The notes under the pieces are model-generated. The model did no database searches and had not been told where the DNA came from. It saw only the letters and a list, made by a program, of their open reading frames with translations. The translations under genes and the position numbers were made by a program. Below, in pieces: positions 24,718 through 33,806 of a stretch of DNA of 64,000 nt (position 1 is its first letter; each line of letters opens with the position of its first letter). The stretch is from JAENVU01 sp031422675 (GTDB lineage: Bacteria > Actinomycetota > Acidimicrobiia > IMCC26256 > JAENVU01): contig JANPMG010000013.1 of assembly GCA_031422675.1 (NCBI GenBank), positions 5,411-69,410 of the forward strand, in the 5' to 3' direction.

Positions 24718-26265
24718 GTGGGCAACGCCGGCGACTGGCAGCCGCTTCTCGATGACCTGTCGCTCCGGCGCGCGGCTGCGGCAGCCATGGGCGGCCCGGA
24801 ACGACTGGCGCGCCAACACGAAGGTGGCCGCCTCGATGCGCGCGCCCGGGTCGAGTATCTGCTCGACGACGGCTCGTTCCGTGAGATCGGTTTGCACGCC
24901 GGCAGTGTGGGCCGCGGCATGACCCCGGTGGCGCCCGCCGACGGTCTGGTCGCGGGTCACGGGTCGATCGCCGGTCGCCCGGTGCTCGTCGGCGCCGAAG
25001 ATTTCACGGTCATGGGCGGGTCGATCGGCATCGCGACCCACGCCAAACGGCACCGGCTCGCACAGCTTGCCGGTCAAGAGCAGGTGCCACTCGTCATGCT
25101 GTTGGAGGGGGCCGGCGAGCGGGCGCAGAACGCGTTCGAGCGCTACCCGCACGCACCCAACGATCTCCAAGCGCTCGTCCGGCTTCAGGGCGTGGTGCCC
25201 ACGGTGTCGGTGGTGATGGGACCGAGTGCCGGTCACGGCGCGCTCACCGCACCGCTCATGGACTTCACAGTCATGGTGGACGGAGCGGCCCTGTTCACCG
25301 CCGGTCCGCCGCTCGTCGCCGCCGCCACCGGCGAGGAGGTGACCAAGGAAGAGTTGGGCGGTGCCGCGATGCACACCGCAATCTCGGGGGTGGCGCACAA
25401 CGTGGCCGCGGACGACCGGGCCGCGCTCGATCTCGTGCGCAGCTACCTCGCCTACTTTCCGACCCACGCGGGCCAAGGTGCGCCGACCAGTCGTGCCGGC
25501 GATGATGCCGATGGTGCTGCCACCGATGGTGCTTCCGATGATGTTGATGGCGAGCGCATACTCGACCGCATCCTCGATCTGATCCCGGCTGATTCGCGCC
25601 AGCCCTATGACGTGGGTCCGGTGATCGAACTCGTCGTCGACGACGGTGTGGTCCTGGAGATTCAGCCGTCCTTCGGGCGGTCGATCGTCACTGCACTCGG
25701 CCGCATCGGCGGCCGAGCGGTCGCCATCGTTGCCAACAACCCGGCGGTGAAGGCCGGCGCGATCGATCGAGACGCAGCCGACAAGGCGGCGCGTTTCCTC
25801 GAAGTGGTGGGTGGGTTCGGGCTCCCGGTCGTGTTCCTGGCCGACAACCCGGGAGTTCTCGCCGGTACGCAGGCCGAGCAGTCCGGCATCTTGCGCCACG
25901 CGGCGCGGATGTACACGGCCCAAGCGCGTGTGAAGGGACCGAAGCTCCACGTCACGCTCCGGAAAGCCTACGGATTCGGCTCGTCGCTGATGGCGATGAA
26001 TCCGTTCGACGCGCAGACCACCACCCTCGCGTTCCCGGGCGCGCGGCTCGGCGCGATGCCGGCCGAGAGTGGCGCCGACGCAGCCGGGATCGAACCCGAT
26101 GTCCAGGCGCTGCTCGAACATGCGGATCTGGGCGGCGCCTACGCGTCCGCGGACCGCCTGAGTTATGACGACGTGATCGACCCGCGTGAGTTACGAAACG
26201 AGTTGCTGCGCGCGCTCAGTCTGACGAACGGGCGCGACGGGAGTGGGTTTCGAGCAGCTCGGTGA
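24718..26265 (+). CDS. Acyl-CoA carboxylase beta subunit (carboxyltransferase)
   Basis: 515 residues with the two crotonase-like carboxyltransferase halves. The N-half has RVEYLLDDGSFREIG and DFTVMGGSIGIATHAKR; the C-half has VAIVANNPAVKAGAIDRDAA and LADNPGVLAGTQAEQSGILR, aligned with the DTPGFxPGxxQE region of propionyl/methylcrotonyl-CoA carboxylases. It transfers carboxyl from biotin to an acyl-CoA; the biotin-bearing alpha subunit is not in the window. A low-complexity Asp/Ala/Gly linker (~261-280) joins the halves. The GTG start at 24718 is the first credible one after the preceding stop; ATG 24787 is an alternative. The end overlaps the converging GGDEF-EAL gene by 50 bp. Confidence 0.85.
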   Translation: MGNAGDWQPLLDDLSLRRAAAAAMGGPERLARQHEGGRLDARARVEYLLDDGSFREIGLHAGSVGRGMTPVAPADGLVAGHGSIAGRPVLVGAEDFTVMGGSIGIATHAKRHRLAQLAGQEQVPLVMLLEGAGERAQNAFERYPHAPNDLQALVRLQGVVPTVSVVMGPSAGHGALTAPLMDFTVMVDGAALFTAGPPLVAAATGEEVTKEELGGAAMHTAISGVAHNVAADDRAALDLVRSYLAYFPTHAGQGAPTSRAGDDADGAATDGASDDVDGERILDRILDLIPADSRQPYDVGPVIELVVDDGVVLEIQPSFGRSIVTALGRIGGRAVAIVANNPAVKAGAIDRDAADKAARFLEVVGGFGLPVVFLADNPGVLAGTQAEQSGILRHAARMYTAQARVKGPKLHVTLRKAYGFGSSLMAMNPFDAQTTTLAFPGARLGAMPAESGADAAGIEPDVQALLEHADLGGAYASADRLSYDDVIDPRELRNELLRALSLTNGRDGSGFRAAR

Positions 26266-28723
26266 TGGTCTCGACCGGTGCGGCCGGTGCGAGGTGATTG
26301 CCGGTCCCACCCACACAGCCGGCCCGCCGGATGCGGTCGAGCTGGTCGGCGGTTTCGATTCCCTCAGCGATCGCAGTGACGTCGAGCATCTTGGCGAGGC
26401 TCATGAGCGCCGGGAGCATCGGATCCCCGTCGGCGGCGGTCTGGACGAGCGATCGATCCAGTTTCACGTGGGTGATGGCGTAACGACGGACCGCGAGTGG
26501 TGATGCATGGCCGGTCCCGAAGTCGTCGATTGCGATGGCACATCCGAGTTCACGCAGGCCGGCGAGTTCCGCGCTGGCCCGGCGGGCCCGGTCGATGTCC
26601 GCGATCGCGAACTCGGGGATGTCGAATCCGATGTGTTCGGGATCCAGTCCGTGCTGGGTCAGCGCCGAGCGGACTCGGTCCACGGTGTCAGACCACGAGA
26701 GCTGCGCCGGGCTGAGGTTGAGCCAGATCCGCGGTGGCGCAATCCCGTCGTCGCACCACTGGCGCAGCTGTCGGCACGCAGTTTCGAGGACGAAGCTCCC
26801 GAGCGGGCCGTCGAGGCCGGCGAGGGTGGCGGCGCTGAGGAACTCGCCGGGAAGCAGGAGTCCGCGTTCCTCGTGTTGCCAGCGCACGAGTGCTTCGAGC
26901 CCGCTGATGTTGCCGCTCGCGAGATCGAACTCGGGTTGCCAGTGCACCACCAGATCGCCACGCGCGATGGCGTTGCGCAATCCCGCCTCGGTGTCGACAT
27001 GTTCGAGTACCCGGCGGCGCAACGCGTCGTCGTAGAGCACCGACCGGTCGCGACCGCGCGCTTTGGCGACGTACATCGCGGCGTCGGCGTCGCGCAGCAC
27101 CGCCTCGGGGCTCTCGGTGGTCGGTCCGGCGATCGCGATTCCGATGCTCGTACCCACGGACAACTCGTGACCGTCGGCGTGGAACGGCTCGGCGAAGGCG
27201 TCCCGAACCCGGTCGGCCATAGCGAGCGCGGCCGCGGTGTCCTCGATCTCCTCACAACAGATCACGAACTCGTCGCCCCCGAGCCGGGCCACGGTGTCCT
27301 CGGGGCGGACTGCCAGCCGCAAGCGGTCGCCGACTTCCCGGAGGAGGGCATCTCCGGTCGCGTGTCCGTGCGTGTCGTTGACCGCCTTGAAGTGGTCGAT
27401 GTCGAGGAACAGGACGCCGACGCTCACGTCCCGCCGGACCGCGCGATCGAATGCGTGGCTCAACCGATCGAGGAGTAGGGCGCGGTTCGGAAGATTGGTG
27501 AGCCCGTCGTGCAGGGTCTGATGGACGAGCGCCTGCCGAGCGGCGCGCCGTTCGCTGACGTCATAGAAATGGACGACGAAACCGCGGATCGTCGGTTCGT
27601 GCCGCAGATCACGAACCTTCATCTCCACCCAGCGGTACCCGCCGTCCTGGTGCTTGGCCCGGACCTCGGACGTGAACCGTGCGTCGAAGTTCCCGGCGAT
27701 CGAGTTCCATTGCTCGATGCAACTGGCGAGATCCTCCGGATGCACGAGTTCGAAGGGGTGGGTGGCGCAGAAGGTCTCGGGGTCGTATCCGAGCACCTGC
27801 TCGACGGCCGGGCTGGCGTAGCGAACGGATCCGCCGGCGTCGACGATGCACACCACGTCGACGGCGTGACGGAGCAGTGACTGGAATCGTTCCTCGCTCT
27901 CACGCACCGCAAGTTCGGCGAGCTTGTGGTCGGAGATGTCGCTCGACGTCAGCGCGATCCCGTCGTCCACCTTCACGATCTGTTCGCGGATCCATTGCGC
28001 GGCAACGCGGGGGTGGTCCACCGGATACTCGACTCGCCGGGGCTCGCCGGTCTCGACCACCCGTCGGTACTTGCTGATCAGCGTGTCCCGATGCTCGGCG
28101 GGCAAATGCACACTCACCGGTTGGTCGAGCATCTTCTCGACCGTCACGCCGAACAGTGCCGCCGCATTCTCGTTGGCCACGCGGATCACGAAGTCCACGA
28201 TGGCTCCGTGCTCGTCCCGAACCGCATCCATGAGGACGAGCGAATCGAGGCTGGCTTCGCTCGCGGCGCGGAACCGGTCCTCGCTCGTCTGGAGCGCGGC
28301 TTCGGTATTGCGACTCTCGGTGATGTCTTCGGCGTGCGCGACGAGATAGGCGATGGAGCCGTCCGGATTCCGGGTGGCCCCCACGTGAAAACGCGCGTTC
28401 ACCACCGTTCCGTCGTCGCGTTGGAACCGGGTTTCGCGGACGAAGGTCTGGAACTCGCCGGTCTCGAGCGACCGCAGCCGCCGCCGTACACCGGTCTTGT
28501 GTTCCGGGTGGGCCGCCTCGATGAAGCTCCCGACGGTGACGTCTTCGGCGCGGGTGCCGAGCAGCCGACACATGGTGTCGTTGACGTACACGATCTCGCC
28601 GCCCGGCCGACCGATTGCCACGCCGACGGGCGAGCGCTCGAACACGAGTGCGAATGGATCGGCGGCATGCAGCGAGCGCGGCTCCGGCGGAGGGGGATCG
28701 AAGCTCGCGTGGTCGCTCGTCAT
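26216..28723 (-). CDS. PAS-PAS-PAS-GGDEF-EAL cyclic-di-GMP signalling protein
   Basis: 835 residues. Three PAS-type sensor domains (~15-130, ~145-260, ~270-390; e.g. FERSPVGVAIGRPGGEIVYV) precede a GGDEF domain (LPNRALLLDRLSHAF, ARLGGDEFVICCEE at ~480, with an RPED that fits the inhibitory I-site) and an EAL domain (GLEALVRW ~606, LNLSPAQL, AIDDFGTGHASP, VKLDRSLV, AIAEGIET). GGDEF looks active as a diguanylate cyclase. The EAL end is altered: the usual QGYLFSRP-like segment reads GNHLAPAAP. No membrane helices, so cytosolic sensing through PAS ligands is expected. ATG 28723 chosen; the upstream frame is Ser/Arg-rich noise. Confidence 0.88.
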   Translation of the reverse strand: MTSDHASFDPPPPEPRSLHAADPFALVFERSPVGVAIGRPGGEIVYVNDTMCRLLGTRAEDVTVGSFIEAAHPEHKTGVRRRLRSLETGEFQTFVRETRFQRDDGTVVNARFHVGATRNPDGSIAYLVAHAEDITESRNTEAALQTSEDRFRAASEASLDSLVLMDAVRDEHGAIVDFVIRVANENAAALFGVTVEKMLDQPVSVHLPAEHRDTLISKYRRVVETGEPRRVEYPVDHPRVAAQWIREQIVKVDDGIALTSSDISDHKLAELAVRESEERFQSLLRHAVDVVCIVDAGGSVRYASPAVEQVLGYDPETFCATHPFELVHPEDLASCIEQWNSIAGNFDARFTSEVRAKHQDGGYRWVEMKVRDLRHEPTIRGFVVHFYDVSERRAARQALVHQTLHDGLTNLPNRALLLDRLSHAFDRAVRRDVSVGVLFLDIDHFKAVNDTHGHATGDALLREVGDRLRLAVRPEDTVARLGGDEFVICCEEIEDTAAALAMADRVRDAFAEPFHADGHELSVGTSIGIAIAGPTTESPEAVLRDADAAMYVAKARGRDRSVLYDDALRRRVLEHVDTEAGLRNAIARGDLVVHWQPEFDLASGNISGLEALVRWQHEERGLLLPGEFLSAATLAGLDGPLGSFVLETACRQLRQWCDDGIAPPRIWLNLSPAQLSWSDTVDRVRSALTQHGLDPEHIGFDIPEFAIADIDRARRASAELAGLRELGCAIAIDDFGTGHASPLAVRRYAITHVKLDRSLVQTAADGDPMLPALMSLAKMLDVTAIAEGIETADQLDRIRRAGCVGGTGNHLAPAAPVETITELLETHSRRARSSD

Positions 28724-28829
28724 GGAGGTTTCGCTTCGGTGGCGCCGCTGGTGTGATCGTGACAGTCGGGCGCGGTCAGTCTGCCCGGTTCCCGACGATG
28801 ACACCAGCGCCACCGCTACGCTCGAACCG

Positions 28830-30446
28830 ATGACCGTCGGACCGACCACTGTCCTCGCTGCGCTCGCGAGTCGGATGGCGGAGGACCCCGACGGTCCGTA
28901 CCTGGATTTCGACGGCGATCAGTGGACCGCCCGGGCGATCGACGCTGCGGCCACCGCCGTGAGCGGCGCGCTCGCGGCGCATGGTGTCGGTCCCGGCGAC
29001 CGAGTGGCCACGCTGATGGACAACCGGGCGGAACAGGTCATCTCGTTCTTCGCGGCACTCCGGATCGGAGCGATCCAGGTGCCGATCAACACGGCGTACA
29101 AAGGCGAGTTCCTCAGCCACGTCCTCGCGGACTGCGGTGCGCGCGTGATCGTCGTCCAGGACGATCTGGCCGACCGGGTCGCGGCGGTCGCGGGACCGGC
29201 GGCACCCGAACTCGCAGTGGCCATCGTGGTCGGTGCGCCGGGACCCGGGGCGCCCGACCTCGGTGCCGGGCTGGCCACGGTGGCCTGGGCGGCCGCGCTC
29301 GAATCCGGTGCGGCCACCCCGGTGCCGGCGTTCGCAGCCGGACCCGCCGACCTCGCGTGCTTCATCTACACCGCGGGAACCACGGGACCGTCCAAGGGGT
29401 GCATGCTCCCGCACCGTTACGTCGTCGGGTTGGCCGAACAGATCTCCCGCGCGTGGGAGCGGCGCCGCGACGATGTGGTCCTCACGCCATTGCCGCTGTT
29501 CCACTTCAACGCGATCTCGGTCTGTGTCGTGGGCACGCTCCTCACCGGTGGCCGCGCCGCGATCGCGCGCAAGTTCTCGGTCAGCAAGTTCTGGCCCGAG
29601 GTGGCGCGGACAAGGGCGACGATGCTGTCGATGCTCGGATCCTTGGCGATATTGATCGCGAATGCCGACGATGACCCCGAGCAGGCGGGACATCGATTGC
29701 GGTTGTGCGCGGCGGCGCCGATGCCACCCGCGACGGATCAGACATGGCGGGAACGGTTCGGCTGTGCGACATTCAGTGGGGGGTACGGGCTCACCGAGGC
29801 GTCGCTGATCTCGATGCTCCCGGCCGGTCAGATCAATCGCGCCGGGGCGGCGGGGAAGCCGAACGATCACGAGTTCCAAGTGCAGATCGTCGACGACGGT
29901 GACGTGCCGGTGCCCGTCGGTGAGACCGGCGAGATCGTCTGCCGACCCAACGGTCCGAACCTGATGTTCTCCGGGTACTGGAATCGACCGGACGCCACCG
30001 TCGAGGTGTTACGAAATCTGTGGTTTCACACCGGTGATCTCGGGCGTCTCGACGCCGACGGATTCCTCTTCTTCGTGGACCGCAAGAAGGACTATCTCCG
30101 CCGGCGGGGGGAGAACATCTCGAGCTTCGAGATGGAGCGGACCGTCATCGGCCACCAGGCGGTGGCCGACGTCGCGGTGCATGCGGTTGCGAGTGACCAG
30201 GGCGAAGACGACGTGAAGGTCACCGCGGTGCTGGTCGCCGGGAGTCCGCCGATCTCCGAGGAAGACTTGTGTCGATGGTGTGCCGAACGGGTGCCGTATT
30301 TCGCGATCCCGCGCTACATCGAGTTCCGTGCCGACCTGCCGCGCAATCCGGTCGGCCGGGTGCTCAAGTACGAACTCCGCGCCGATGGTGTGACTCCCAC
30401 CACCTGGGATCGGGAGACCGCCGGCGTGACCTTCGACCGGCGCTGA
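28830..30446 (+). CDS. Acyl-CoA synthetase (AMP-binding, carnitine/crotonobetaine-CoA ligase-like)
   Basis: 538 residues of the ANL superfamily. The phosphate-binding loop is YTAGTTGPSKGCMLPH (~180), with Ala in place of the usual Ser; GGYGLTEAS, HTGDLGRLDADGFLFFVDRK and the C-terminal catalytic Lys region PRNPVGRVLKYEL are intact. The enzyme activates a carboxylate as acyl-AMP and then acyl-CoA. TACGCT 7 bp before the ATG marks a leaderless start. Convergent with a methyltransferase operon (21 bp gap). Substrate not determinable. Confidence 0.86.
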   Translation: MTVGPTTVLAALASRMAEDPDGPYLDFDGDQWTARAIDAAATAVSGALAAHGVGPGDRVATLMDNRAEQVISFFAALRIGAIQVPINTAYKGEFLSHVLADCGARVIVVQDDLADRVAAVAGPAAPELAVAIVVGAPGPGAPDLGAGLATVAWAAALESGAATPVPAFAAGPADLACFIYTAGTTGPSKGCMLPHRYVVGLAEQISRAWERRRDDVVLTPLPLFHFNAISVCVVGTLLTGGRAAIARKFSVSKFWPEVARTRATMLSMLGSLAILIANADDDPEQAGHRLRLCAAAPMPPATDQTWRERFGCATFSGGYGLTEASLISMLPAGQINRAGAAGKPNDHEFQVQIVDDGDVPVPVGETGEIVCRPNGPNLMFSGYWNRPDATVEVLRNLWFHTGDLGRLDADGFLFFVDRKKDYLRRRGENISSFEMERTVIGHQAVADVAVHAVASDQGEDDVKVTAVLVAGSPPISEEDLCRWCAERVPYFAIPRYIEFRADLPRNPVGRVLKYELRADGVTPTTWDRETAGVTFDRR

Positions 30447-30467
30447 GCGCCGAGTCCGGGTGACGGC

Positions 30468-31244
30468 CTACCCGCTCGCGCGCTTGCGGACCTTCCAGAT
30501 CTCTTCCGTGGGCCAGCGCCGCGCCCACTCGAGGTCGGCGTACTCGTAGCTCGTCGTGGCGTCGAAGGGCGCTTGGATCTCGATCAGATCCTCGATCTCG
30601 AAGCCGTGCGCGTGGAACAGCCGAATCCATTCGCCGTGGGGGATCTGGAAATCGATGGTGCCGTCGCCCCAATCGAAGGCCCGGGCGCCGAAGTAGGTGG
30701 AGTGAAGGTGGTCGCTGATCGGCGCGTCGGGATCGTCGGTGGGGAAACACAGGAGTCGGAACAGGGTGGAGCCGTTGAAGACGAGCTGGCCGCCGGGTCG
30801 GAGTACTCGCGCGACTTCGGGCACCGTCGCGTACGGATCACAAAAGCTCATCGCGCCGTGATCGCAGAACACGAGGTCGAAGCTCGCGGCTCGGAAGGGT
30901 GTGGCAACGCCACTCGCGCACACGACCGGCATCCGCAGATCGGCTGCGGCGACGTTGACGACGGCGTGACGAAGCTGCGCGCGGGAGAGGTCGAGACCGA
31001 CCCGCCGCCGAGCCGCCGCCGCGACGCCGATCGCGTGTTGCGCCCCACCGCATCCGAGTTCGAGTACGTCGAGGCCGGTCGTTTTTCCCACGGCATCGAG
31101 CTCGGACTCCGGTGTCGCCCAGACGCCCCAGCGGCCCGGCTGCGCGAGCTGCTCCCGGTGGGCGGCCTGGTAGTCGTCGGCGTCGTCGTCCCAGAAGTCG
31201 CGATTCGTCCGCTCGTACTCGGTGATGCGGCCAGTGTCGGTCAT
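30468..31244 (-). CDS. SAM-dependent methyltransferase (class I)
   Basis: 258 residues. Motif I is VLELGCGGAQHAIGVA (~60-75), followed by VGLDLSRAQL, FDLVFCDHGAMSF (motif II region) and VLRPGGQLVFNG, typical Methyltransf_11/25 features. Starts within the stop of the P450 gene (ATGA), third gene of a minus-strand operon with a P450 and an amidohydrolase. Methylation of a hydroxylated or carboxylated intermediate made by the P450 would fit, but is inferred. Confidence 0.85.
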   Translation of the reverse strand: MTDTGRITEYERTNRDFWDDDADDYQAAHREQLAQPGRWGVWATPESELDAVGKTTGLDVLELGCGGAQHAIGVAAAARRRVGLDLSRAQLRHAVVNVAAADLRMPVVCASGVATPFRAASFDLVFCDHGAMSFCDPYATVPEVARVLRPGGQLVFNGSTLFRLLCFPTDDPDAPISDHLHSTYFGARAFDWGDGTIDFQIPHGEWIRLFHAHGFEIEDLIEIQAPFDATTSYEYADLEWARRWPTEEIWKVRKRASG

Positions 31245-32410
31245 GACGGCATTGCGATCACCGGCAGCCGCGCGAAACCGCGCACGTTGCCCGAGTGGAC
31301 CCGAGTGGCAGTGGCTTCGTCGATCTCGTAGTGACCGAGCCGCGGCAAGAGTTCCTCCAGGGCAACACGCGTTTCCAAGCGCGCGAGCGCAGCGCCCAGG
31401 CAGTGGTGGATGCCGTGTCCGAACGCGAGGTGACCGGCGGGGTTGCGAGTGAGTTCCAGCGCGTCGGCGTTGGTCCAGTGCCGCTCGTCCCGGTTCGCCG
31501 ATCCGAACAGGAGCAACCCCTTCATACCGGCGGGCAGTGTGGTGTCGTGGAGGTGGACGTCGCGCATGAGGAGCCGGGCCAGCGACTGGGTGGAGGTGTC
31601 GTACCGGAGGATCTCCTCCACGGCCATCGGGATGATCGACGGATCGTCGAGCACACGCGAACGTTGGTCGGGAAACCTCCAGAGCCAGTAGAGCGCATTG
31701 CCGATCAACTTCGTGGTGGTCTCGTTCCCGGCGATGACCAGCAGAAAGAGAAACCCCATGACCTCGTTGGCGGCGAGCGCGCGTGCGTCGTCGGACGCGG
31801 CGATCAACGCGGACGTGAGGTCGGCGCCGGGATCCGCGCGCCGACGAGCAACGAGCCGGTCCAGGTACACGTACAGCTGGGTCGCCCCCGCAAGCCCGGC
31901 GGCGGTGATCTCGGAGCTGCCCTCCTCCCGGTGGAGCATCGCGTCGGTCCAGCCGCGTACTTCGTCCTGATCGGCGCGCGGGATTCCCAACATCGTGGAG
32001 ATCACCGCCATCGGAAGGGTGCCGGCGAAGTCCTCGATGGCATCGAACTCCGGCCCACACGCGGTGAGGAGTTCACGGGCCACGGCGCGGGTCGGGTCGG
32101 CGAGATCGGCCACCCGCTTGGGAGTGAACGCGCGGCTGACCAACGCGCGCAGTTCGGTGTGGCGGGGCGGGTCCATCTCGATGAGCATCGGGTCGACGGC
32201 TTGGGCGTCCCGTTCGAGGGTGATCCCACCGGTCGACGAGTAGGTAGTCCAGTCGTCGATCGCGCCGCGCACGTCGGCGTAGCGCGACAGCGCCCAGAAC
32301 CCGCGCCGCTCGTCGACGTAGACCGGTGCCTGATCCCGGAGCATCCGGTAAATCGGATACGGGTCCTCGTGGGTCTCGTAGGCGTACGGATCGAAATTTG
32401 GGTGGTTCAC
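31241..32410 (-). CDS. Cytochrome P450
   Basis: 389 residues. I-helix VIAGNETTTKLIG contains the oxygen-activating AGxxT motif; the ExxR motif is EEILRYDTSTQ, and the heme-binding loop is FGHGIHHCLGAALARLE (Cys ~338). DPPRHTELRALVSRAFTP is the conserved C-helix region. The GTG start overlaps the amidohydrolase stop by 4 bp (GTGA). Soluble class I bacterial P450 needing a ferredoxin and reductase; a 3Fe-4S ferredoxin lies 25 kb away at 57210. Substrate unknown. Confidence 0.92.
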   Translation of the reverse strand: MNHPNFDPYAYETHEDPYPIYRMLRDQAPVYVDERRGFWALSRYADVRGAIDDWTTYSSTGGITLERDAQAVDPMLIEMDPPRHTELRALVSRAFTPKRVADLADPTRAVARELLTACGPEFDAIEDFAGTLPMAVISTMLGIPRADQDEVRGWTDAMLHREEGSSEITAAGLAGATQLYVYLDRLVARRRADPGADLTSALIAASDDARALAANEVMGFLFLLVIAGNETTTKLIGNALYWLWRFPDQRSRVLDDPSIIPMAVEEILRYDTSTQSLARLLMRDVHLHDTTLPAGMKGLLLFGSANRDERHWTNADALELTRNPAGHLAFGHGIHHCLGAALARLETRVALEELLPRLGHYEIDEATATRVHSGNVRGFARLPVIAMPS

Positions 32411-33690
32411 GCAGTGGGGGAGAGGTCGGTGATCTTCACCGGTCCGTCGAACTGCGTTTTCGGGCGTCGGGCCGTCGACCGCGGCGAGACATCCCATCCG
32501 ACAGCCTCGGCACGCAATGCACCGACCGTGCAGTGTTCACGAGTTCGGGTGGCGAACGGGTCGTACTGGAAGAAGCGCATGGCGTTCTCGTGGGTCATCG
32601 CGTTGATCTCGGCGTCGGTGAGGTCGGTGGTCGCGAACTCGGCGGCGATCACCTCGGGCGCGTCGGGCCAGTTGGCATCCGAATGCGGATAGTCGATCTC
32701 CACGGCGATGCGATCGACGCCGATGTCTCGCGCGAGCTTCACACCGACGCCGTCGTTGATGTAACAGAGCAGCACGTGCTCGAGGAAGACCTCGCTCGGG
32801 AGCTTCGAGCCGAAGTCTGCGCCGGTCCACGCCTTGTGGATCCGGTACGAGTGGTCGAGCCGTTCGAGGAAGTACGGGATCCACCCGATGCCGCCTTCGG
32901 ACAGCGCCACCGTGACGTCCGGGAACTTGCGGAACACCGGAGAGTGGATGAGGTCCGCCGCGCACTGCACGATGTTCATCGGCTGGAGGGTGATGAGCAC
33001 GTCGATCGGCGCATCGACCGAGGTCATCACCAACTTCCCGGACGACCCGATGTGCATGCACACCACGGTGCCCTCGTCCGAGCATGCCTGCCAGAATGGA
33101 TCCCAGTGGTCCGAGTGCAAGCTCGGCAGGTTCAACGGCTCGGGGTTCTCGGGAAACGTGATCGCGTGGCAGCCCTTGCGCGCCACCCGGCGTACCTCGT
33201 CCGCCAGCGCTTCGGGGTCCCAGATCATCGGGATCGCCAGCGGGATGAACCGATCGGGCGCGTGGCCGCACCACTCCTCGATGTGCCAGTCGTTGTACGC
33301 CTGGACGAGCACCTTGGCGGTGTCCTTGTCGTCGAGCGTCGCGAACAGGCGGCCCGCAAAGCCGGGGAGGCTTGGGAAGTTCATCGAGCCCAGCGTGCCG
33401 TTGGCATTCATGTCGAGGATGCGCTTCTCGACGTCGTAGCAACCGGGTCGGATCTCGTCGAAACTCGTGGGGTCGATCCCGTATTCCTCCTTGGGCCGAC
33501 CGGCGACGGCGTTCAGGCCGATGTTCGGGACTTCGACGGTCTGGAACCGCCACACGTCGGTGCCGTCGTCCTTGCGAATGAGTTTCGGCGCGATGTCCTG
33601 GTACTTCGCGGGGAGGTGTGCGTCGAACATGTTGGGAGGTTCGACGATGTGGTCGTCCACGCTCACGATGATCATGTCGTCGGTCTGCAT
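32407..33690 (-). CDS. Amidohydrolase family 2 (ACMSD-like TIM barrel), paralogue 2
   Basis: 427 residues. VSVDDHIVEPPNMFDAHLP, IRPGCYDVEKRILDMNANGT, CMHIGSSGKLV, LSEGGIGWIPYFLERLD and VEIDYPHSDANWPD match the proteins at 17933-19165 and 55214-56452. The C-terminal ~45 residues (RPKTQFDGPVKITDLSPTA end) are an extension absent from the others. First gene of the amidohydrolase-P450-methyltransferase operon. A GGGAG ribosome site precedes the ATG, and TACCCT (33735-33730 on the minus strand) gives a ~33-nt leader. Confidence 0.85.
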   Translation of the reverse strand: MQTDDMIIVSVDDHIVEPPNMFDAHLPAKYQDIAPKLIRKDDGTDVWRFQTVEVPNIGLNAVAGRPKEEYGIDPTSFDEIRPGCYDVEKRILDMNANGTLGSMNFPSLPGFAGRLFATLDDKDTAKVLVQAYNDWHIEEWCGHAPDRFIPLAIPMIWDPEALADEVRRVARKGCHAITFPENPEPLNLPSLHSDHWDPFWQACSDEGTVVCMHIGSSGKLVMTSVDAPIDVLITLQPMNIVQCAADLIHSPVFRKFPDVTVALSEGGIGWIPYFLERLDHSYRIHKAWTGADFGSKLPSEVFLEHVLLCYINDGVGVKLARDIGVDRIAVEIDYPHSDANWPDAPEVIAAEFATTDLTDAEINAMTHENAMRFFQYDPFATRTREHCTVGALRAEAVGWDVSPRSTARRPKTQFDGPVKITDLSPTA

Positions 33691-33753
33691 TGCGGCTCCC
33701 GGGGCATCGAACGGTGGAGGGGTCGGCGCAGGGTACCGCTCCCCATCGGCCGA

Positions 33754-33775
33754 ACGCGTCGATGCCTCGACGCGT
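33754..33775. promoter_or_regulatory. 22-bp palindrome between divergent operons (candidate TetR operator)
   Basis: ACGCGTCGA (33754-33762) and TCGACGCGT (33767-33775) are perfect 9-bp inverted repeats around TGCC. Counting back ~17 bp from the plus -10 (TAGGGT, 33793-33798) and from the minus -10 (TACCCT, 33735-33730) puts both -35 boxes on the arms of this palindrome. One repressor dimer could silence both operons. The TetR gene at 35415, last in the plus operon, is the obvious candidate. Confidence 0.65.
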
Positions 33776-33806
33776 CGACCCAGCCGTTTCGGTAGGGTCC
33801 GCCGCC

